The notes below the pieces were generated by a model, which was not told the DNA's origin, did not search any database, and saw nothing but the letters and a program-made list of their open reading frames with translations. DNA of 64,000 nt, taken from Burkholderiaceae bacterium. GTDB lineage: Bacteria; Pseudomonadota; Gammaproteobacteria; Burkholderiales; Burkholderiaceae_C. The DNA lies in assembly GCA_030123545.1 (NCBI GenBank), contig CP126124.1:2232001-2296000 (forward strand), written 5' to 3'. The translations under genes and the position numbers were made by a program. The stretch's first letter is position 1, and the number at the start of each line of letters is the position of its first letter. This document shows, piece by piece, positions 1-9,451 of this stretch.

Positions 1-989
1 CAGAACGGCATGATGCCGATCACCAGCAGGAACGAAGGCAGGTAGATCGCGATCAGGCACAGCGCCGCACCGATCCAGCCGTTCGGGACAAGTTGCATCG
101 AGGCCCCGAGAAACGCCGAAAAGCTGAACAGCGGGCCCGGCACCGCCTGCGCCGCGCCATAGCCGGCGAGGAAGGTCTCGTTCGCGACCCATCCGCTGGG
201 CACCACCGCTGCCTGCAGCAGCGGCAATACGACGTGGCCCCCGCCAAAGACCAGCGAGCCGGCGCGATAGAACGCACTCACGAGCGCCAGCGCTTGACTC
301 GGCCAGACCTGCCGCAGGATCGGCAAGCCCAGCAACAGCGCGAAAAAGAGCACCAACAACACGGCGCCAGCGCGATGGCCGACCGCGATCGGCAGCGCGC
401 CACCGGCTTCCTGCTGCGCGGCTGTGAAGGCCAGCAGTCCGACCAGCGCGGCAGCGGCGATCACGCCGACCTGGCCCGCGACGCCCGGCCACAGCAGCAC
501 CACGCTGGCCGCCGCCACCGCAATCGTCACGCGCGGCGCATCGGTGCACAGCCTGCGGGCCATGCCCCAGACCGCCTGCGCCACCACCGCGACCGCAACC
601 AGCTTGAGCCCGTGCAGCAGTCCGGCTGGCGCCGCGCTGCCCCAGCCCGACAGCCCGAGCGCGAACAGCGTCATCGCCACCGCCGACGGCAGCGTGAAGC
701 CGGCCCACGCCGCGATCGCGCCGGGCCAGCCAGCACGCAGCAGCCCGAGGCCGATGCCGACTTGGCTACTGGCTGGGCCGGGCAGGAACTGGCACAGCGC
801 GACCAGATCGGCGAACGCGCGATCGTCGAGCCAGCGCCGGCGTGCGACGAATTCGGCGCGGAAATAACCCAGGTGCGCGACCGGCCCGCCGAACGAGGTC
901 AGGCCCAGGCGCAGGAACACGCGGAACACCGCGGCGGGCCCGTCCAGATGCGGCGCGGCATGATCACCGGGAGCGGGAGAGGTGTCCAT
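1..989 (-). CDS. chrA: Chromate transporter ChrA, 3' end cut by window edge
   Basis: This inner-membrane protein of the CHR family is predicted to export chromate. Reading down from the ATG at 989, the protein has the N-terminal CHR signature LGLTSFGGPVAHLGYF, then FLPGPASSQVGIGLG, followed by several hydrophobic helices. A second half begins with SAFYRAGSLVFGGGHVVLPLL and continues to VPGPLFSFSAFLGA, so this is the long bidomain form that arose by internal duplication. About 329 codons are visible, and the end lies beyond position 1. It follows ligA on the same strand after a 32-bp gap, but its role is unrelated. Family assignment is firm from the duplicated motifs. Chromate as substrate is a family-level inference. 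Confidence 0.9.
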   Translation of the reverse strand, partial: MDTSPAPGDHAAPHLDGPAAVFRVFLRLGLTSFGGPVAHLGYFRAEFVARRRWLDDRAFADLVALCQFLPGPASSQVGIGLGLLRAGWPGAIAAWAGFTLPSAVAMTLFALGLSGWGSAAPAGLLHGLKLVAVAVVAQAVWGMARRLCTDAPRVTIAVAAASVVLLWPGVAGQVGVIAAAALVGLLAFTAAQQEAGGALPIAVGHRAGAVLLVLFFALLLGLPILRQVWPSQALALVSAFYRAGSLVFGGGHVVLPLLQAAVVPSGWVANETFLAGYGAAQAVPGPLFSFSAFLGASMQLVPNGWIGAALCLIAIYLPSFLLVIGIMPF

Positions 990-1021
990 CGGCGGCGTCC
1001 AAGATATCGGCGGAACGCGTG

Positions 1022-3109
1022 TCAGCGCGAACCGGCGATCAGCGCCCGCAGCCCTGCCTCGTCAATCACCGGCACGCCCAGTTCGCGCGCCTTGTCGAGC
1101 TTGGTTCCGGCCTCCTCGCCGGCCACGACGTAACTGGTCTTCTTGCTGACACTGCCCGCGACCTTGGCGCCGGCAGCTTCGAGCATCTCCTTCGCCTCAT
1201 CGCGGCTCAAGGTAGGGAGCGTGCCCGTCAGCACGAAGGTCTTGCCGGCCAGCGGCAGCAGCGCGGCGGGTGCGGGCTCTCCCTTGGGCCAGTGGATGCC
1301 GGCCGCACGCAACTGCTCCACCACCTCGCGGTTGTGCGGCTGCTCGAAGAAGGTGTGGATGCTCTCGGCCACCACGGGGCCGACATCGGGCACCTGCAGC
1401 AGCTGGTCGACGCTCGCGTCCATCACCGAATCGAGCTGGCCGAAATGGCGCGCCAGATCCTTCGCGGTGGTCTCGCCGACATGGCGGATGCCCAAGCCGT
1501 ACACGAACCGCGGCAGCGTGGTCTGCTTCGATTTCTGTAGCGCATCGAGCAGGTTCTGTGCCGACTTCTCGGCCATTCGGTCCAGCGCGGCGAGGTTGGC
1601 GAGGCCGAGCTTGTACAGGTCGGGTAGCGCGTGCACGATGCCGCCGTCGACCAGCTGGTCGACCAGTTTTTCGCCCAGCCCCTCGATGTCGAGCGCGCGC
1701 CGCTGCGCGAAATGCAGGATCGCCTGCTTGCGCTGCGCGCTGCAGAACAGCCCGCCGGTGCAGCGCCAGTCGGCCTCGCCCTCCTCGCGCACCGCGGCCG
1801 AGCCGCAGACCGGGCAGCGGTGCGGCATCGCGAACGGCTCGGCGCCGGCCACGCGCCGCTCGGGCAGCACCGCGACCACCTCGGGAATCACGTCGCCGGC
1901 GCGGCGCACGATCACCGTGTCGCCGACGCGCACGTCCTTGCGGTGCGCCTCGTCCTCGTTGTGCAGCGTCGCGTTGGTCACCGTGACGCCGCCGACGAAC
2001 ACCGGCGCGAGCTTGGCGACCGGCGTGAGCTTGCCGGTGCGCCCGACCTGCACCTCGATCGCCTGCACCGTGGTCAGCATCTCCTGCGGCGGGAACTTGT
2101 GCGCGACCGCCCAGCGCGGCTCGCGCGTGACGAAGCCGAGCCGCCTTTGCAGCGCGAAGCTGTTCACCTTGTAGACCACACCGTCGATGTCGAACGGCAG
2201 CTGGTCGCGCCGCGCCTCGATCACGTCGTGGAATGCTACCAATTCAGTAGCGCCTAGCGCAATCCGAGCCTGGGTTTCCACCGGAAAACCCCATGATTTC
2301 AAGGCTTGCAGGCACTCGAAATGCGTTGCCCAGTCGGGCCCGCCCTGCCCGGGCGGCGTGACCTCGCCCAGTCCGTACGCGAAGAAGCTCAGCGGCCGCT
2401 CGGCCGCGACCTTCGGATCGAGCTGGCGCACCGCGCCGGCGGCGGCGTTGCGCGGGTTGACGAAGGTCTTCTCGCCCTTCTCGCGCTGGCGCTCGTTCAT
2501 CGCCTCGAAGTCGGCGCGGCGCATGTAGACCTCGCCGCGCACCTCGAGCACCGGCAGCGCGGCACCCCGCAGCTTGAGCGGAATCTGGCCGATGGTGCGG
2601 ATGTTCTGCGTCACGTCCTCGCCGACCTCGCCGTCGCCGCGGGTCGACGCCTGCACCAGCACGCCGTCCACATAGCGCAGGTTCATCGCGAGCCCGTCGA
2701 ACTTGAGTTCGGCCACGTATTCGACCGGCGGATCGTCGGGCCCGAGTTCGAGCTCGCGGCGCACCCGCGCGTCAAATGCGATCGCGCCCGAGGCTTCGGT
2801 GTCGGTCTCGGTGCGCAGGCTCAGCATCGCGACCGCGTGGCGCACCGTCGCAAACGCCGCGAGCGGCGCGCCGCCCACCCGCTGCGTCGGCGAATCGACG
2901 CTCCGCAGCTCGGGGTGCGCGGCTTCGAGCGCCTGCAGTTCGCGAAACAGCCGGTCGTACTCGGCGTCCGGGATTTCCGGCGCATCCTGCACGTAGTACA
3001 GATGCGCGTGGCAATTCAGTTCGCGGCGCAGCACCTCGGCGCGCGCGGCGGCCGACGACGCGTCCACCGCGGAGGGTTCACGCTCGGGCGGCGCAGCGGC
3101 TGCGGCCAT
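1022..3109 (-). CDS. ligA: NAD-dependent DNA ligase LigA
   Basis: Seals nicks in duplex DNA using NAD+, joining Okazaki fragments and repair patches. The 695-aa protein has the full family layout. An N-terminal Ia domain (HLYYVQDAPEIPDAEYDRLF) precedes the adenylation domain, whose nucleotide-accepting lysine K136 sits in AELKFDGLAMN. An OB fold, a four-cysteine zinc finger (CPVCGS ... C ... C near residues 420-445), helix-hairpin-helix repeats and a C-terminal BRCT domain (KTFVLTGTLPTLSRDEA) follow. It lies downstream of smc and zipA on the same strand, an order known in Burkholderiales. One oddity is the stretch GATELVAF (around 2235-2251), encoded by a GCTAC-N7-GTAGC palindrome that appears to be an in-frame insertion of a dispersed repeat. 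Confidence 0.97.
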   Translation of the reverse strand: MAAAAAPPEREPSAVDASSAAARAEVLRRELNCHAHLYYVQDAPEIPDAEYDRLFRELQALEAAHPELRSVDSPTQRVGGAPLAAFATVRHAVAMLSLRTETDTEASGAIAFDARVRRELELGPDDPPVEYVAELKFDGLAMNLRYVDGVLVQASTRGDGEVGEDVTQNIRTIGQIPLKLRGAALPVLEVRGEVYMRRADFEAMNERQREKGEKTFVNPRNAAAGAVRQLDPKVAAERPLSFFAYGLGEVTPPGQGGPDWATHFECLQALKSWGFPVETQARIALGATELVAFHDVIEARRDQLPFDIDGVVYKVNSFALQRRLGFVTREPRWAVAHKFPPQEMLTTVQAIEVQVGRTGKLTPVAKLAPVFVGGVTVTNATLHNEDEAHRKDVRVGDTVIVRRAGDVIPEVVAVLPERRVAGAEPFAMPHRCPVCGSAAVREEGEADWRCTGGLFCSAQRKQAILHFAQRRALDIEGLGEKLVDQLVDGGIVHALPDLYKLGLANLAALDRMAEKSAQNLLDALQKSKQTTLPRFVYGLGIRHVGETTAKDLARHFGQLDSVMDASVDQLLQVPDVGPVVAESIHTFFEQPHNREVVEQLRAAGIHWPKGEPAPAALLPLAGKTFVLTGTLPTLSRDEAKEMLEAAGAKVAGSVSKKTSYVVAGEEAGTKLDKARELGVPVIDEAGLRALIAGSR
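2235..2315 (-). repeat. Dispersed palindromic element copy inside ligA
   Basis: A perfect palindrome GCTAC-N7-GTAGC lies at 2235-2251 and the AT-richer flank runs to about 2315. It matches the GCTAT-N7-ATAGC cores at 19070, 23186, 26854 and 46734. The insert keeps the ligA frame. The exact outer limit is uncertain. Confidence 0.4.
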
Positions 3110-3129
3110 CGCGCGGCGTCCGGCTTGCG

Positions 3130-4248
3130 TCAGGAAAACAGCCGGCGCGCCAGCGCCGAGCCGGCCGAGAGGTCGCGCGCGTCCAGCGTGTCGTACAGCC
3201 GTTCCAGGTCCGCGCCGATCACGTCCATTGCCTCGCGCGCGAGCGGCTGGCCGTTGCCGTCGGCGACGATCCCGTCCATCGCTTCGCCCAAGGCGGCGGC
3301 CACCGACCGCAGCCGCACGAACGGCTGCTCGGCGCGGTCCACTTGCGCGACGTCAAGGCTCAGCGTGATCTCGCGGATCGCGGCCAGCGTCGGGTCGTCG
3401 GCCATCGCGGCCTGGGTGTCGAACGACAGGCCGAGCACCGGCGGCAGTCCGGGCGCGGAAGCCGGCAACACCATGCGCCCGGGCAGGCTGCCGGCGACGA
3501 AACCGAGCCGCGCCGCATGCTGCTGCACGTAACCGGGGCTCCAGGCCGAGCGCAGCGCGCGCAGCGAGAAGCCGAGTTGCGCGTCGTGGTCGCTCGCGAA
3601 CTGGTCGAGCTCGCGCGCCCGCGCGACCTCGTCGAGCATCTCGGGAAATTCCGGCGCGCCGCCGATCGCGTCGGCAAACGCCTGCGCCTTCACGACGAAC
3701 TCGGAGTATTCGATCTCGTTCAGCGCTCCGGCGCGGTTCGCGAGCTGCACCGCGGCCTGGAACCGCCCATAACGTTGGCCCGGCGCGGGCGGCTCCCAGG
3801 CGCCGGTAGCCTCGTTCAAGCCCTCGACCGCGAACGGCTTGCTGCCGGCGCGCCGCGTGCTCGGCAGCGCCGCCAGCGCCGCGTCGCCCGACACCACCGC
3901 GTCGAGCGCGATCGGCGCGATCACGTCGATCAGCGCGTCGATCCGGGGCTTGCGCTCGAGAGGCGGCAGCGCGATCGGCTCCGGCGCGAGATCCTGCGCC
4001 GACTCCGGCAGCGCCAGATCGCCGTCGAGCGTGGGCTCGGTGCGCGGGGCGTCGCTGTCGCCGAAGCTGCGCGAGTCGCGCGCATGGCTCGCAGGGCCCG
4101 CATGAGGACCGGCGCGCGCCGCCTCGTCCGCCCGCTCAGGCACCGCCTGGCGCGGCGCATTGCGGCGCGAAGTCCAGGTGCTGTGCGCGACCACGCCGGC
4201 GAGCACCAGTGCGCCGGCAATCACCAGACCGATCTGCAGCGCGCTCAT
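3130..4248 (-). CDS. zipA: Cell division protein ZipA-like
   Basis: Predicted FtsZ-tethering protein of the divisome. The 372-aa protein starts with an uncleaved membrane anchor (MSALQIGLVIAGALVLAGVVA), followed by a charged, Pro/Ala-rich linker to about residue 110 and then a longer globular part. The C-terminal half, with segments GRMVLPASAPGLPPVLGLSFD and a terminal helix, resembles the ZipA C-terminal FtsZ-binding fold, which is only weakly conserved in sequence. Support comes mainly from topology and position: it lies between smc (38 bp upstream) and ligA (20 bp downstream), the usual place for zipA in Burkholderiales. It is probably cotranscribed with both. Confidence 0.8.
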   Translation of the reverse strand: MSALQIGLVIAGALVLAGVVAHSTWTSRRNAPRQAVPERADEAARAGPHAGPASHARDSRSFGDSDAPRTEPTLDGDLALPESAQDLAPEPIALPPLERKPRIDALIDVIAPIALDAVVSGDAALAALPSTRRAGSKPFAVEGLNEATGAWEPPAPGQRYGRFQAAVQLANRAGALNEIEYSEFVVKAQAFADAIGGAPEFPEMLDEVARARELDQFASDHDAQLGFSLRALRSAWSPGYVQQHAARLGFVAGSLPGRMVLPASAPGLPPVLGLSFDTQAAMADDPTLAAIREITLSLDVAQVDRAEQPFVRLRSVAAALGEAMDGIVADGNGQPLAREAMDVIGADLERLYDTLDARDLSAGSALARRLFS

Positions 4249-4286
4249 TCGCCTCGTTCCTCCTGAAGGCCTGCGCGGTCTACACC

Positions 4287-7200
4287 TCAGGCCGCCTCGG
4301 CCATCGAGACCGCGGATTCCATGTCGACCGCGACGATGCGCGACACGCCCTGCTCCTGCATCGTCACGCCGATCAGCTGGCCGGCCATTTCCATCGCGAT
4401 CTTGTTGTGGCTGATGAACAGGAACTGCGTCTCCTGGCTCATCCGCGTCACCAGCTTTGCATAGCGCTCGGTGTTCGCGTCGTCCAGCGGCGCATCGACT
4501 TCGTCGAGCAGGCAGAACGGCGCCGGATTGAGCTGGAAGATCGCGAACACCAGCGCGATCGCGGTCAGCGCCTTCTCGCCGCCCGACAGCAGGTGAATCG
4601 TCTGGTTCTTCTTGCCCGGGGGCTGCGCCATCACCTGCACGCCGGAATCGAGGATCTCGTCGCCGGTCATCACCAGCCGCGCGTTGCCGCCGCCGAACAG
4701 TTCGGGGAACATCCGGCCGAAATGCTCGTTCACCGTGTTGAAGGTGCCGCCGAGCAGCTCGCGGGTTTCGCTGTCGATGGTGCGGATCGCGTCCTCCAGC
4801 GTGCCGATCGCCTCCTGCAGGTCGGTCGACTGCGCGTCGAGGAATTGCTGGCGCTCGCGCGAGCTGGTCAGCTCGTCGAGCGCCGCCAGGTTCACCGCGC
4901 CCAAAGCGGCGATCTCGCGGTGCAGCCGGTCGATCTCGCCCTGCAGGCCGGCTAGCTTGACGCTGCCGTCGGAAATCGAACGCTCGATCGCTTCCAGATC
5001 GGCCTCGGCGTCGGCCAGCAGCTGCGCGTACTGCTCGGCGCCGAGCCGCGCCGCCTGCTCCTTGAGCTGCAGATCGGTGATGCGCTGGCGCAGCGGGTCG
5101 AGCGCGCGCTCGAGCTGCAGCCGCGATTCGTCGCTCGCGCGCAAGCGGGCGGTCAGATCGTCGTATTCGCTGCGCTTCGCGCCGAGCGCGGTCTCGCGCT
5201 CCAATTTCAGCGCGAGCGCGCCCTGCAGTCCGGCCTGCGCGGCCGCATCCGACAGCCGCGCGAGCTCGTCCTGCGCCTGGGCCTGTTCGGTGGCGACCGC
5301 CTCGGCCTGCTGCGCCGCGGTCGCGATCGCACGCGCGAGTTCATCACGCCGCGATTGCAGGCTGCGCCGCGCAAACTGCGCTTCCTGACTCTGACGCTCC
5401 AGCGCGCGTTGCTGTTCGCGCGCCTCGGCCAGCCGCGCCTCGGCAGCGCTCACGCGGTCGTCCTGCTGTGCCTGCGCCTGCTGGTTGTCGGCCAGTTGCA
5501 GGTCCAGCGTTTCGAACTGGGCCTCGGCCGTCGCACGCCGCTGGTCCAGCGCGGTCAGCGCCGTATCGACCTCGTGCCGGTCCGCGTCGATCTGCGCGCC
5601 GCGCGCGCGCACCTGCTCTTCCTGCTGCGTCAGGCGCAGCAGCTCGACCTGCGATGCATGCGCTCGAGCCCGGGTCTCGGTGGCATCGCGCCGCACCGCG
5701 ACGAGTTGCTGCGATGCCTGCGCATGCGCGGCTTCGGAGCGCGCAAGCTGGGTGCGCGCCTCCTCGGCGATCAGCGTCTGCGCGCGCAGCTGCTTGTCCA
5801 GGTTCTCGATCTCCTGCGCGCGCGCGAGCAGGCCGGCCTGCTCCGAATCGGGCGCGTGGAAGCTGACGCCATGCGCATCGACCGCATGGCCGCTGCGCAC
5901 GTAGATGCGCTCGCCGGAGCGCAACTCGCCGCGCCGCGCGAGCGCCGACTCCAGGCCGTCCGCGGTGTAGCAGCCGGCGAGCCATTCATCGAGCAGCGCG
6001 CGCTGCCCGGCATCGGCCGGTCGCAACAGATCGGCAAGCCGCGGCAGCGTGGCCGCCGGCGCCGCGGGGCCAGCCTGCGGCGGGCTGTAGAACGACAGTT
6101 TCGCCGGCGGCGCGTCGGCACCGAAGGCGCGCACCATGTCGAGCCGGCTCACCTCGAGCGCCTGCATGCGCTCGCGCAGCGCCGCTTCGAGCGCGCTCTC
6201 CCAGCCCGGCTCGACATGCAAGCGGTTCCACAGGCCCTGCAGGCCGGCCAGCCCGTGCTTGGTGAGCCAGGGAAGCAGCCGGCCGTCGACCTTCACCTTG
6301 TCCTGCAGCGTGCGCAGCGCACCCTGCCGCGCCGACAGTTCGGCCTGGCGCGCGCCCTGCGCGTTCATGTCCTGCTGGTGCGCGCGGCGTGCCTCGTCGA
6401 GCTGCGGCAGTTGTTCCTGCAGCGCGTGCAGCCGCGCTTCCGCGTCGGTCGCGGCCTGTTCGGCCTGCGCCTGCTGCCCGCGCAGCGCGTCGAGCCGGGA
6501 CGCATCGGGCGCGACCAGCGCGGCGCGGTCGCCGTCCAGCCGCTCGCGGCGCGACTCGAGCTGGCGCGACTGCTCGGCGATGCTGCGCTGCTCGGCCGCC
6601 AGCACCTGGATGCGCTGCTGCACCTCGGCGACCCGGGCGCGCTGCTCGTGCGCACGCGCCTGCGCGTCGCGCAGCGCCTCCTCCAGATCGGGCAGCGCCT
6701 CGCCGTGCTGCGCGAGTTGCGCGGCCAACCGTTCCGCCTGCTCGTCGGCGGCGCTGGCCTGCCCGGCCAGCATTTCGGTTTCGCCTCGTGCATCGTCGCC
6801 GCGGGTCGCCCATTGCGCGGATTGTTCCGCCAGCGCCGCGAGCCGCTGCTCGACCCTGCGCCGGCCTTCGACCACGAAGCGGATCTCGGCCTCGAGCCGG
6901 CCGACCTCGGCGCTCGCTTCGTACAGCAGCCCCTGCGCCTGGTTCACCTGGTCGCCGGCGGCGTAGTGCGCCTGGCGTATCGTCTCCAGTTCAGCCTCGG
7001 TGTGGCGCAGCTCGGCCAGTCGCGCTTCCAGGTCGTTCGCTGCCTGCTCGGCACTGGCCTTGATCCGCGCCTGTTCGGCCTCGCTCTCATGGCGCTTGAG
7101 CAGCCATTGCTGCTGCTGCGCGAGCGTTGCCTGCGACTGGAGCTGGTGATAGTGCTGCGCGACCTCGGCCTGCTTTTCCAGCTTGTCCAGGTTCGCGTTG

Positions 7201-7802
7201 AGCTCGCGCAGGATGTCCTCGACCCGGGTCAGGTTCTCGCGCGCGTCGGTCAGGCGGTTCTCCGTCTCGCGGCGCCGCTCCTTGTACTTCGAGACGCCGG
7301 CCGCCTCTTCGAGGAACAGGCGCAGTTCCTCGGGCTTCGATTCGATGATGCGGCTGATCGTGCCCTGGCCGATGATCGCGTACGCGCGCGGTCCCAGGCC
7401 GGTGCCGAGGAACACGTCCTGCACGTCGCGCCGACGCACCGGCTGGTTGTTGATGAAATAGCTGCTGGTGCCGTCGCGCGTCAACACCCGTTTCACCGCG
7501 ATCTCGGTGAACTGGCTCCACTGGCCGCCGGCGCGGTGATCGGCGTTGTCGAACACCAGTTCGACGCTGGAGCGGCTCGCCGGCTTGCGCAGGTTCGTGC
7601 CATTGAAGATCACGTCCTGCATCGACTCGCCGCGCAGCTCGGATGCGCGACTTTCGCCCAGCACCCAGCGCACCGCGTCCATGATGTTGGACTTGCCGCA
7701 GCCGTTCGGGCCGACCACGCCGACGAGTTGTCCCGGCATCAGGAAATTGGTCGGTTCGGCGAACGATTTGAAACCGGAGAGCTTGATCGAATTGAGGCGC
7801 AC
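4287..7802 (-). CDS. smc: Chromosome segregation protein SMC
   Basis: SMC ATPase that forms a ring with ScpA/ScpB, extrudes DNA loops and organises the chromosome. The 1171-aa protein has Walker A GPNGCGKSN at residues 31-39 and a long Gln/Ala/Glu-rich coiled coil (about 170-500 and 670-1000). A hinge lies around 520-660 (KHGLAGLQGLWNRLHVEPGWE) and the C-terminal head carries the signature LLSGGEKALTAIALVFA and Walker B FCLLDEVDAPLDD. Full length for the family. It is the first gene of a minus-strand smc-zipA-ligA run, and its promoter must lie in the 215-bp gap shared with the divergent PAP2 gene. Long open frames on the opposite strand reflect the high GC content. Confidence 0.98.
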   Translation of the reverse strand: MRLNSIKLSGFKSFAEPTNFLMPGQLVGVVGPNGCGKSNIMDAVRWVLGESRASELRGESMQDVIFNGTNLRKPASRSSVELVFDNADHRAGGQWSQFTEIAVKRVLTRDGTSSYFINNQPVRRRDVQDVFLGTGLGPRAYAIIGQGTISRIIESKPEELRLFLEEAAGVSKYKERRRETENRLTDARENLTRVEDILRELNANLDKLEKQAEVAQHYHQLQSQATLAQQQQWLLKRHESEAEQARIKASAEQAANDLEARLAELRHTEAELETIRQAHYAAGDQVNQAQGLLYEASAEVGRLEAEIRFVVEGRRRVEQRLAALAEQSAQWATRGDDARGETEMLAGQASAADEQAERLAAQLAQHGEALPDLEEALRDAQARAHEQRARVAEVQQRIQVLAAEQRSIAEQSRQLESRRERLDGDRAALVAPDASRLDALRGQQAQAEQAATDAEARLHALQEQLPQLDEARRAHQQDMNAQGARQAELSARQGALRTLQDKVKVDGRLLPWLTKHGLAGLQGLWNRLHVEPGWESALEAALRERMQALEVSRLDMVRAFGADAPPAKLSFYSPPQAGPAAPAATLPRLADLLRPADAGQRALLDEWLAGCYTADGLESALARRGELRSGERIYVRSGHAVDAHGVSFHAPDSEQAGLLARAQEIENLDKQLRAQTLIAEEARTQLARSEAAHAQASQQLVAVRRDATETRARAHASQVELLRLTQQEEQVRARGAQIDADRHEVDTALTALDQRRATAEAQFETLDLQLADNQQAQAQQDDRVSAAEARLAEAREQQRALERQSQEAQFARRSLQSRRDELARAIATAAQQAEAVATEQAQAQDELARLSDAAAQAGLQGALALKLERETALGAKRSEYDDLTARLRASDESRLQLERALDPLRQRITDLQLKEQAARLGAEQYAQLLADAEADLEAIERSISDGSVKLAGLQGEIDRLHREIAALGAVNLAALDELTSSRERQQFLDAQSTDLQEAIGTLEDAIRTIDSETRELLGGTFNTVNEHFGRMFPELFGGGNARLVMTGDEILDSGVQVMAQPPGKKNQTIHLLSGGEKALTAIALVFAIFQLNPAPFCLLDEVDAPLDDANTERYAKLVTRMSQETQFLFISHNKIAMEMAGQLIGVTMQEQGVSRIVAVDMESAVSMAEAA

Positions 7803-8017
7803 GTGCTGGGAGCGTTGACTGGGCCGGATGTGACCGATCGGAGCGCGAACCAGGCGCTTTCCGCCGGGCAGCCGTGATGATACCGTGCCGCCTCGCGGAC
7901 AATCTCGTTACCCCGATGCCGTAGCCGGCCTCAGCTTGGCCTAAGTACGAACGCGTATGCTCACAGCGGCCCGGCGTCGTTTGCCGCGTGCCGGCCTGCA
8001 ACCAAGAACCCATCCCG

Positions 8018-8620
8018 ATGTCGCTCGAAGAACTGAATCGCTCACTGTTCCTGCTGATCAACGGCCCGGCCGACCCGAGCGCAGGCATGCTGGTCTTTGC
8101 CAAGCTGTGCGCCGCGCTGCTGGTGCTGGCGGTGCCGCTCTACCTGATCGTCGGCTGGCTGCGCGGCAGCGAAGCGCAGCGCCGGCGCCTGCTCGAAGCG
8201 GCTCTCGCCTTGGGCCTGGGGCTGTTGATCGCGTGGGTGATCGGCGCCCTCTGGCCGCGCCCGCGCCCGTTCATGGTCCCGATCGGCCATCTGCTCATGG
8301 CGCATGCGCCGAACGCATCGTTCCCCAGCGACCACCTGACCGGCATCTGGAGCGTCGCGTTCAGCCTGCTGCTGCAACGCGGCGCGCGCGGCGCCGGCGT
8401 CTGGCTCGCGCTGCTCGGCCTGCCGGTGGCCTGGGCGCGCATCTATCTGGGCATCCACTTCCCGATCGACATGGCCGGCGCGGCGCTGATCGCGCTGGTC
8501 AGCGCCGGGGTGTTGCGGATCGGCGCGCGCGCGATAGTCACCCCGCTGTTCCCGTGGGCCAACACCGTGTACCGGCGGCTGTTCGCGCCGCTGATCCGAC
8601 GCGGCTGGGCCGCATATTGA
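8018..8620 (+). CDS. PAP2-family phosphatase, undecaprenyl-diphosphatase type
   Basis: Likely dephosphorylates undecaprenyl diphosphate or a related lipid phosphate at the periplasmic face of the inner membrane, recycling the wall carrier lipid. The 200-aa protein has about five membrane helices and the three acid-phosphatase motifs: WPRPRPFM, ASFPSDHLTG, and the RIYLGIHFPIDMAG block with the nucleophile-assisting His. This pattern is that of the BcrC/YbjG group. The ATG at 8018 is preferred over a GTG ten codons upstream because the family begins close to this methionine. The gene is monocistronic and divergent from smc. The exact substrate is inferred. Confidence 0.85.
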   Translation: MSLEELNRSLFLLINGPADPSAGMLVFAKLCAALLVLAVPLYLIVGWLRGSEAQRRRLLEAALALGLGLLIAWVIGALWPRPRPFMVPIGHLLMAHAPNASFPSDHLTGIWSVAFSLLLQRGARGAGVWLALLGLPVAWARIYLGIHFPIDMAGAALIALVSAGVLRIGARAIVTPLFPWANTVYRRLFAPLIRRGWAAY

Positions 8621-8784
8621 TTGCCGGCTGACGACTGCTGGCCTCTCCACTGCCGCAGCGCGCATCGGCGCGGCGGACACCTTCGGTTGTGCACGTTACC
8701 GATGCCGACACATTGTCACACGGTCCGCGGCGCGAAACGGCGACGGCTCAGTGCCCGCTAATTCTGCCGTCATAGCCTTCATTC

Positions 8785-8850
8785 GTGAGTCGGGATCGAC
8801 TCACAGGGAAGGAACGCAAGAGCGGGCAGGTCGCAAGACCGTCCTGCCCG
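8785..8850 (+). promoter_or_regulatory. Two hairpins in the presumed leader of the DUF4148 gene
   Basis: A 7-bp dyad (gtgagtc, 6-nt loop, gactcac, 8785-8804) is followed by an 8-bp stem (cgggcagg 8823-8830 with cctgcccg 8843-8850). Both lie 36-100 bases ahead of the start at 8887. They may stabilise the mRNA or act in regulation. No riboswitch class is recognised. The rest of the 8621-8886 gap shows nothing definite. Confidence 0.35.
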
Positions 8851-8886
8851 GAAATGCGTCCGTCATCGTTTGAAAGGAAACTCATC

Positions 8887-9183
8887 ATGAACGCAACCAA
8901 ACTCCTGATCGCCGGTGCTTTCGCCACTCTGGCCGCCGTCGGCGCGCAAGCCGGTGAAGTCGACCTCACGCCGCTGCCGGCGTTCCATTCGACCCGCACG
9001 ATCGCAGCAGTCCAGGCCGAAGCCGCTGCCGCGCAGCGCGCCGGCCAGATCGCGCACGGCAACATGACCGTAATCGCGCAGCCCTCGCTCAGCAGCACGC
9101 TGACCCGCGCCGACGTGCGCAACGAAGCCAAGGTCGCGCAGCGTGCCGGCCAGATCACGCATGGCGATCTGACGCCGATGTAA
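8887..9183 (+). CDS. Small secreted DUF4148-family protein
   Basis: A 98-aa exported protein of unknown function, typical of Burkholderiales. A signal peptide (MNATKLLIAGAFATLAAVGAQAG) is cut after about residue 22. The mature part holds two copies of a short motif, EAAAAQRAGQIAHGNMT and EAKVAQRAGQITHGDLT, which is the DUF4148 signature. The ATG at 8887 is chosen because GAAAGGAAAC lies just upstream and the signal peptide begins there. It has its own leader hairpins and a strong terminator at 9225-9263, so it is a single-gene unit and probably well expressed. Function cannot be read from the sequence. Confidence 0.85.
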   Translation: MNATKLLIAGAFATLAAVGAQAGEVDLTPLPAFHSTRTIAAVQAEAAAAQRAGQIAHGNMTVIAQPSLSSTLTRADVRNEAKVAQRAGQITHGDLTPM

Positions 9184-9224
9184 GCACCGTTCGTCGTCGC
9201 ATGCCCGGATCGGGCGCGCACGCT

Positions 9225-9263
9225 GCAAAAAGCCCGCGCGGGAGACCGCGGCGGGCTTTTTGC
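9225..9263 (+). terminator. Rho-independent terminator after the DUF4148 gene
   Basis: A perfect 13-bp inverted repeat (gcaaaaagcccgc at 9225-9237, gcgggctttttgc at 9251-9263) encloses a GC-rich 13-nt loop, with T and A tracts suited to termination in both directions. It sits 41 bases after the stop codon. Confidence 0.85.
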
Positions 9264-9451
9264 ATCACAGCACCGCCCCCGGGGCGCCGTGCCTTGCTCC
9301 AAGCCCTTCAAGGATAGCGGCGCGACACCGATTCGGCGATGCAGACCGGGCTCACCTCGATGCAGATTCGGCGGTTTGGCTCAGCGGCTGCTAAGCCTGC
9401 CTACCTACGCTCTCCGTCGCGCCAATCCCGGCGCAATCATGGAGAGAACTG

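Noticed and set aside
5355..7877. Very long open frame on the plus strand opposite smc
   Set aside because: It is antisense to a certain smc gene, its translation is Arg/Leu/Gln-rich with no domain, and such frames are common opposite high-GC genes.
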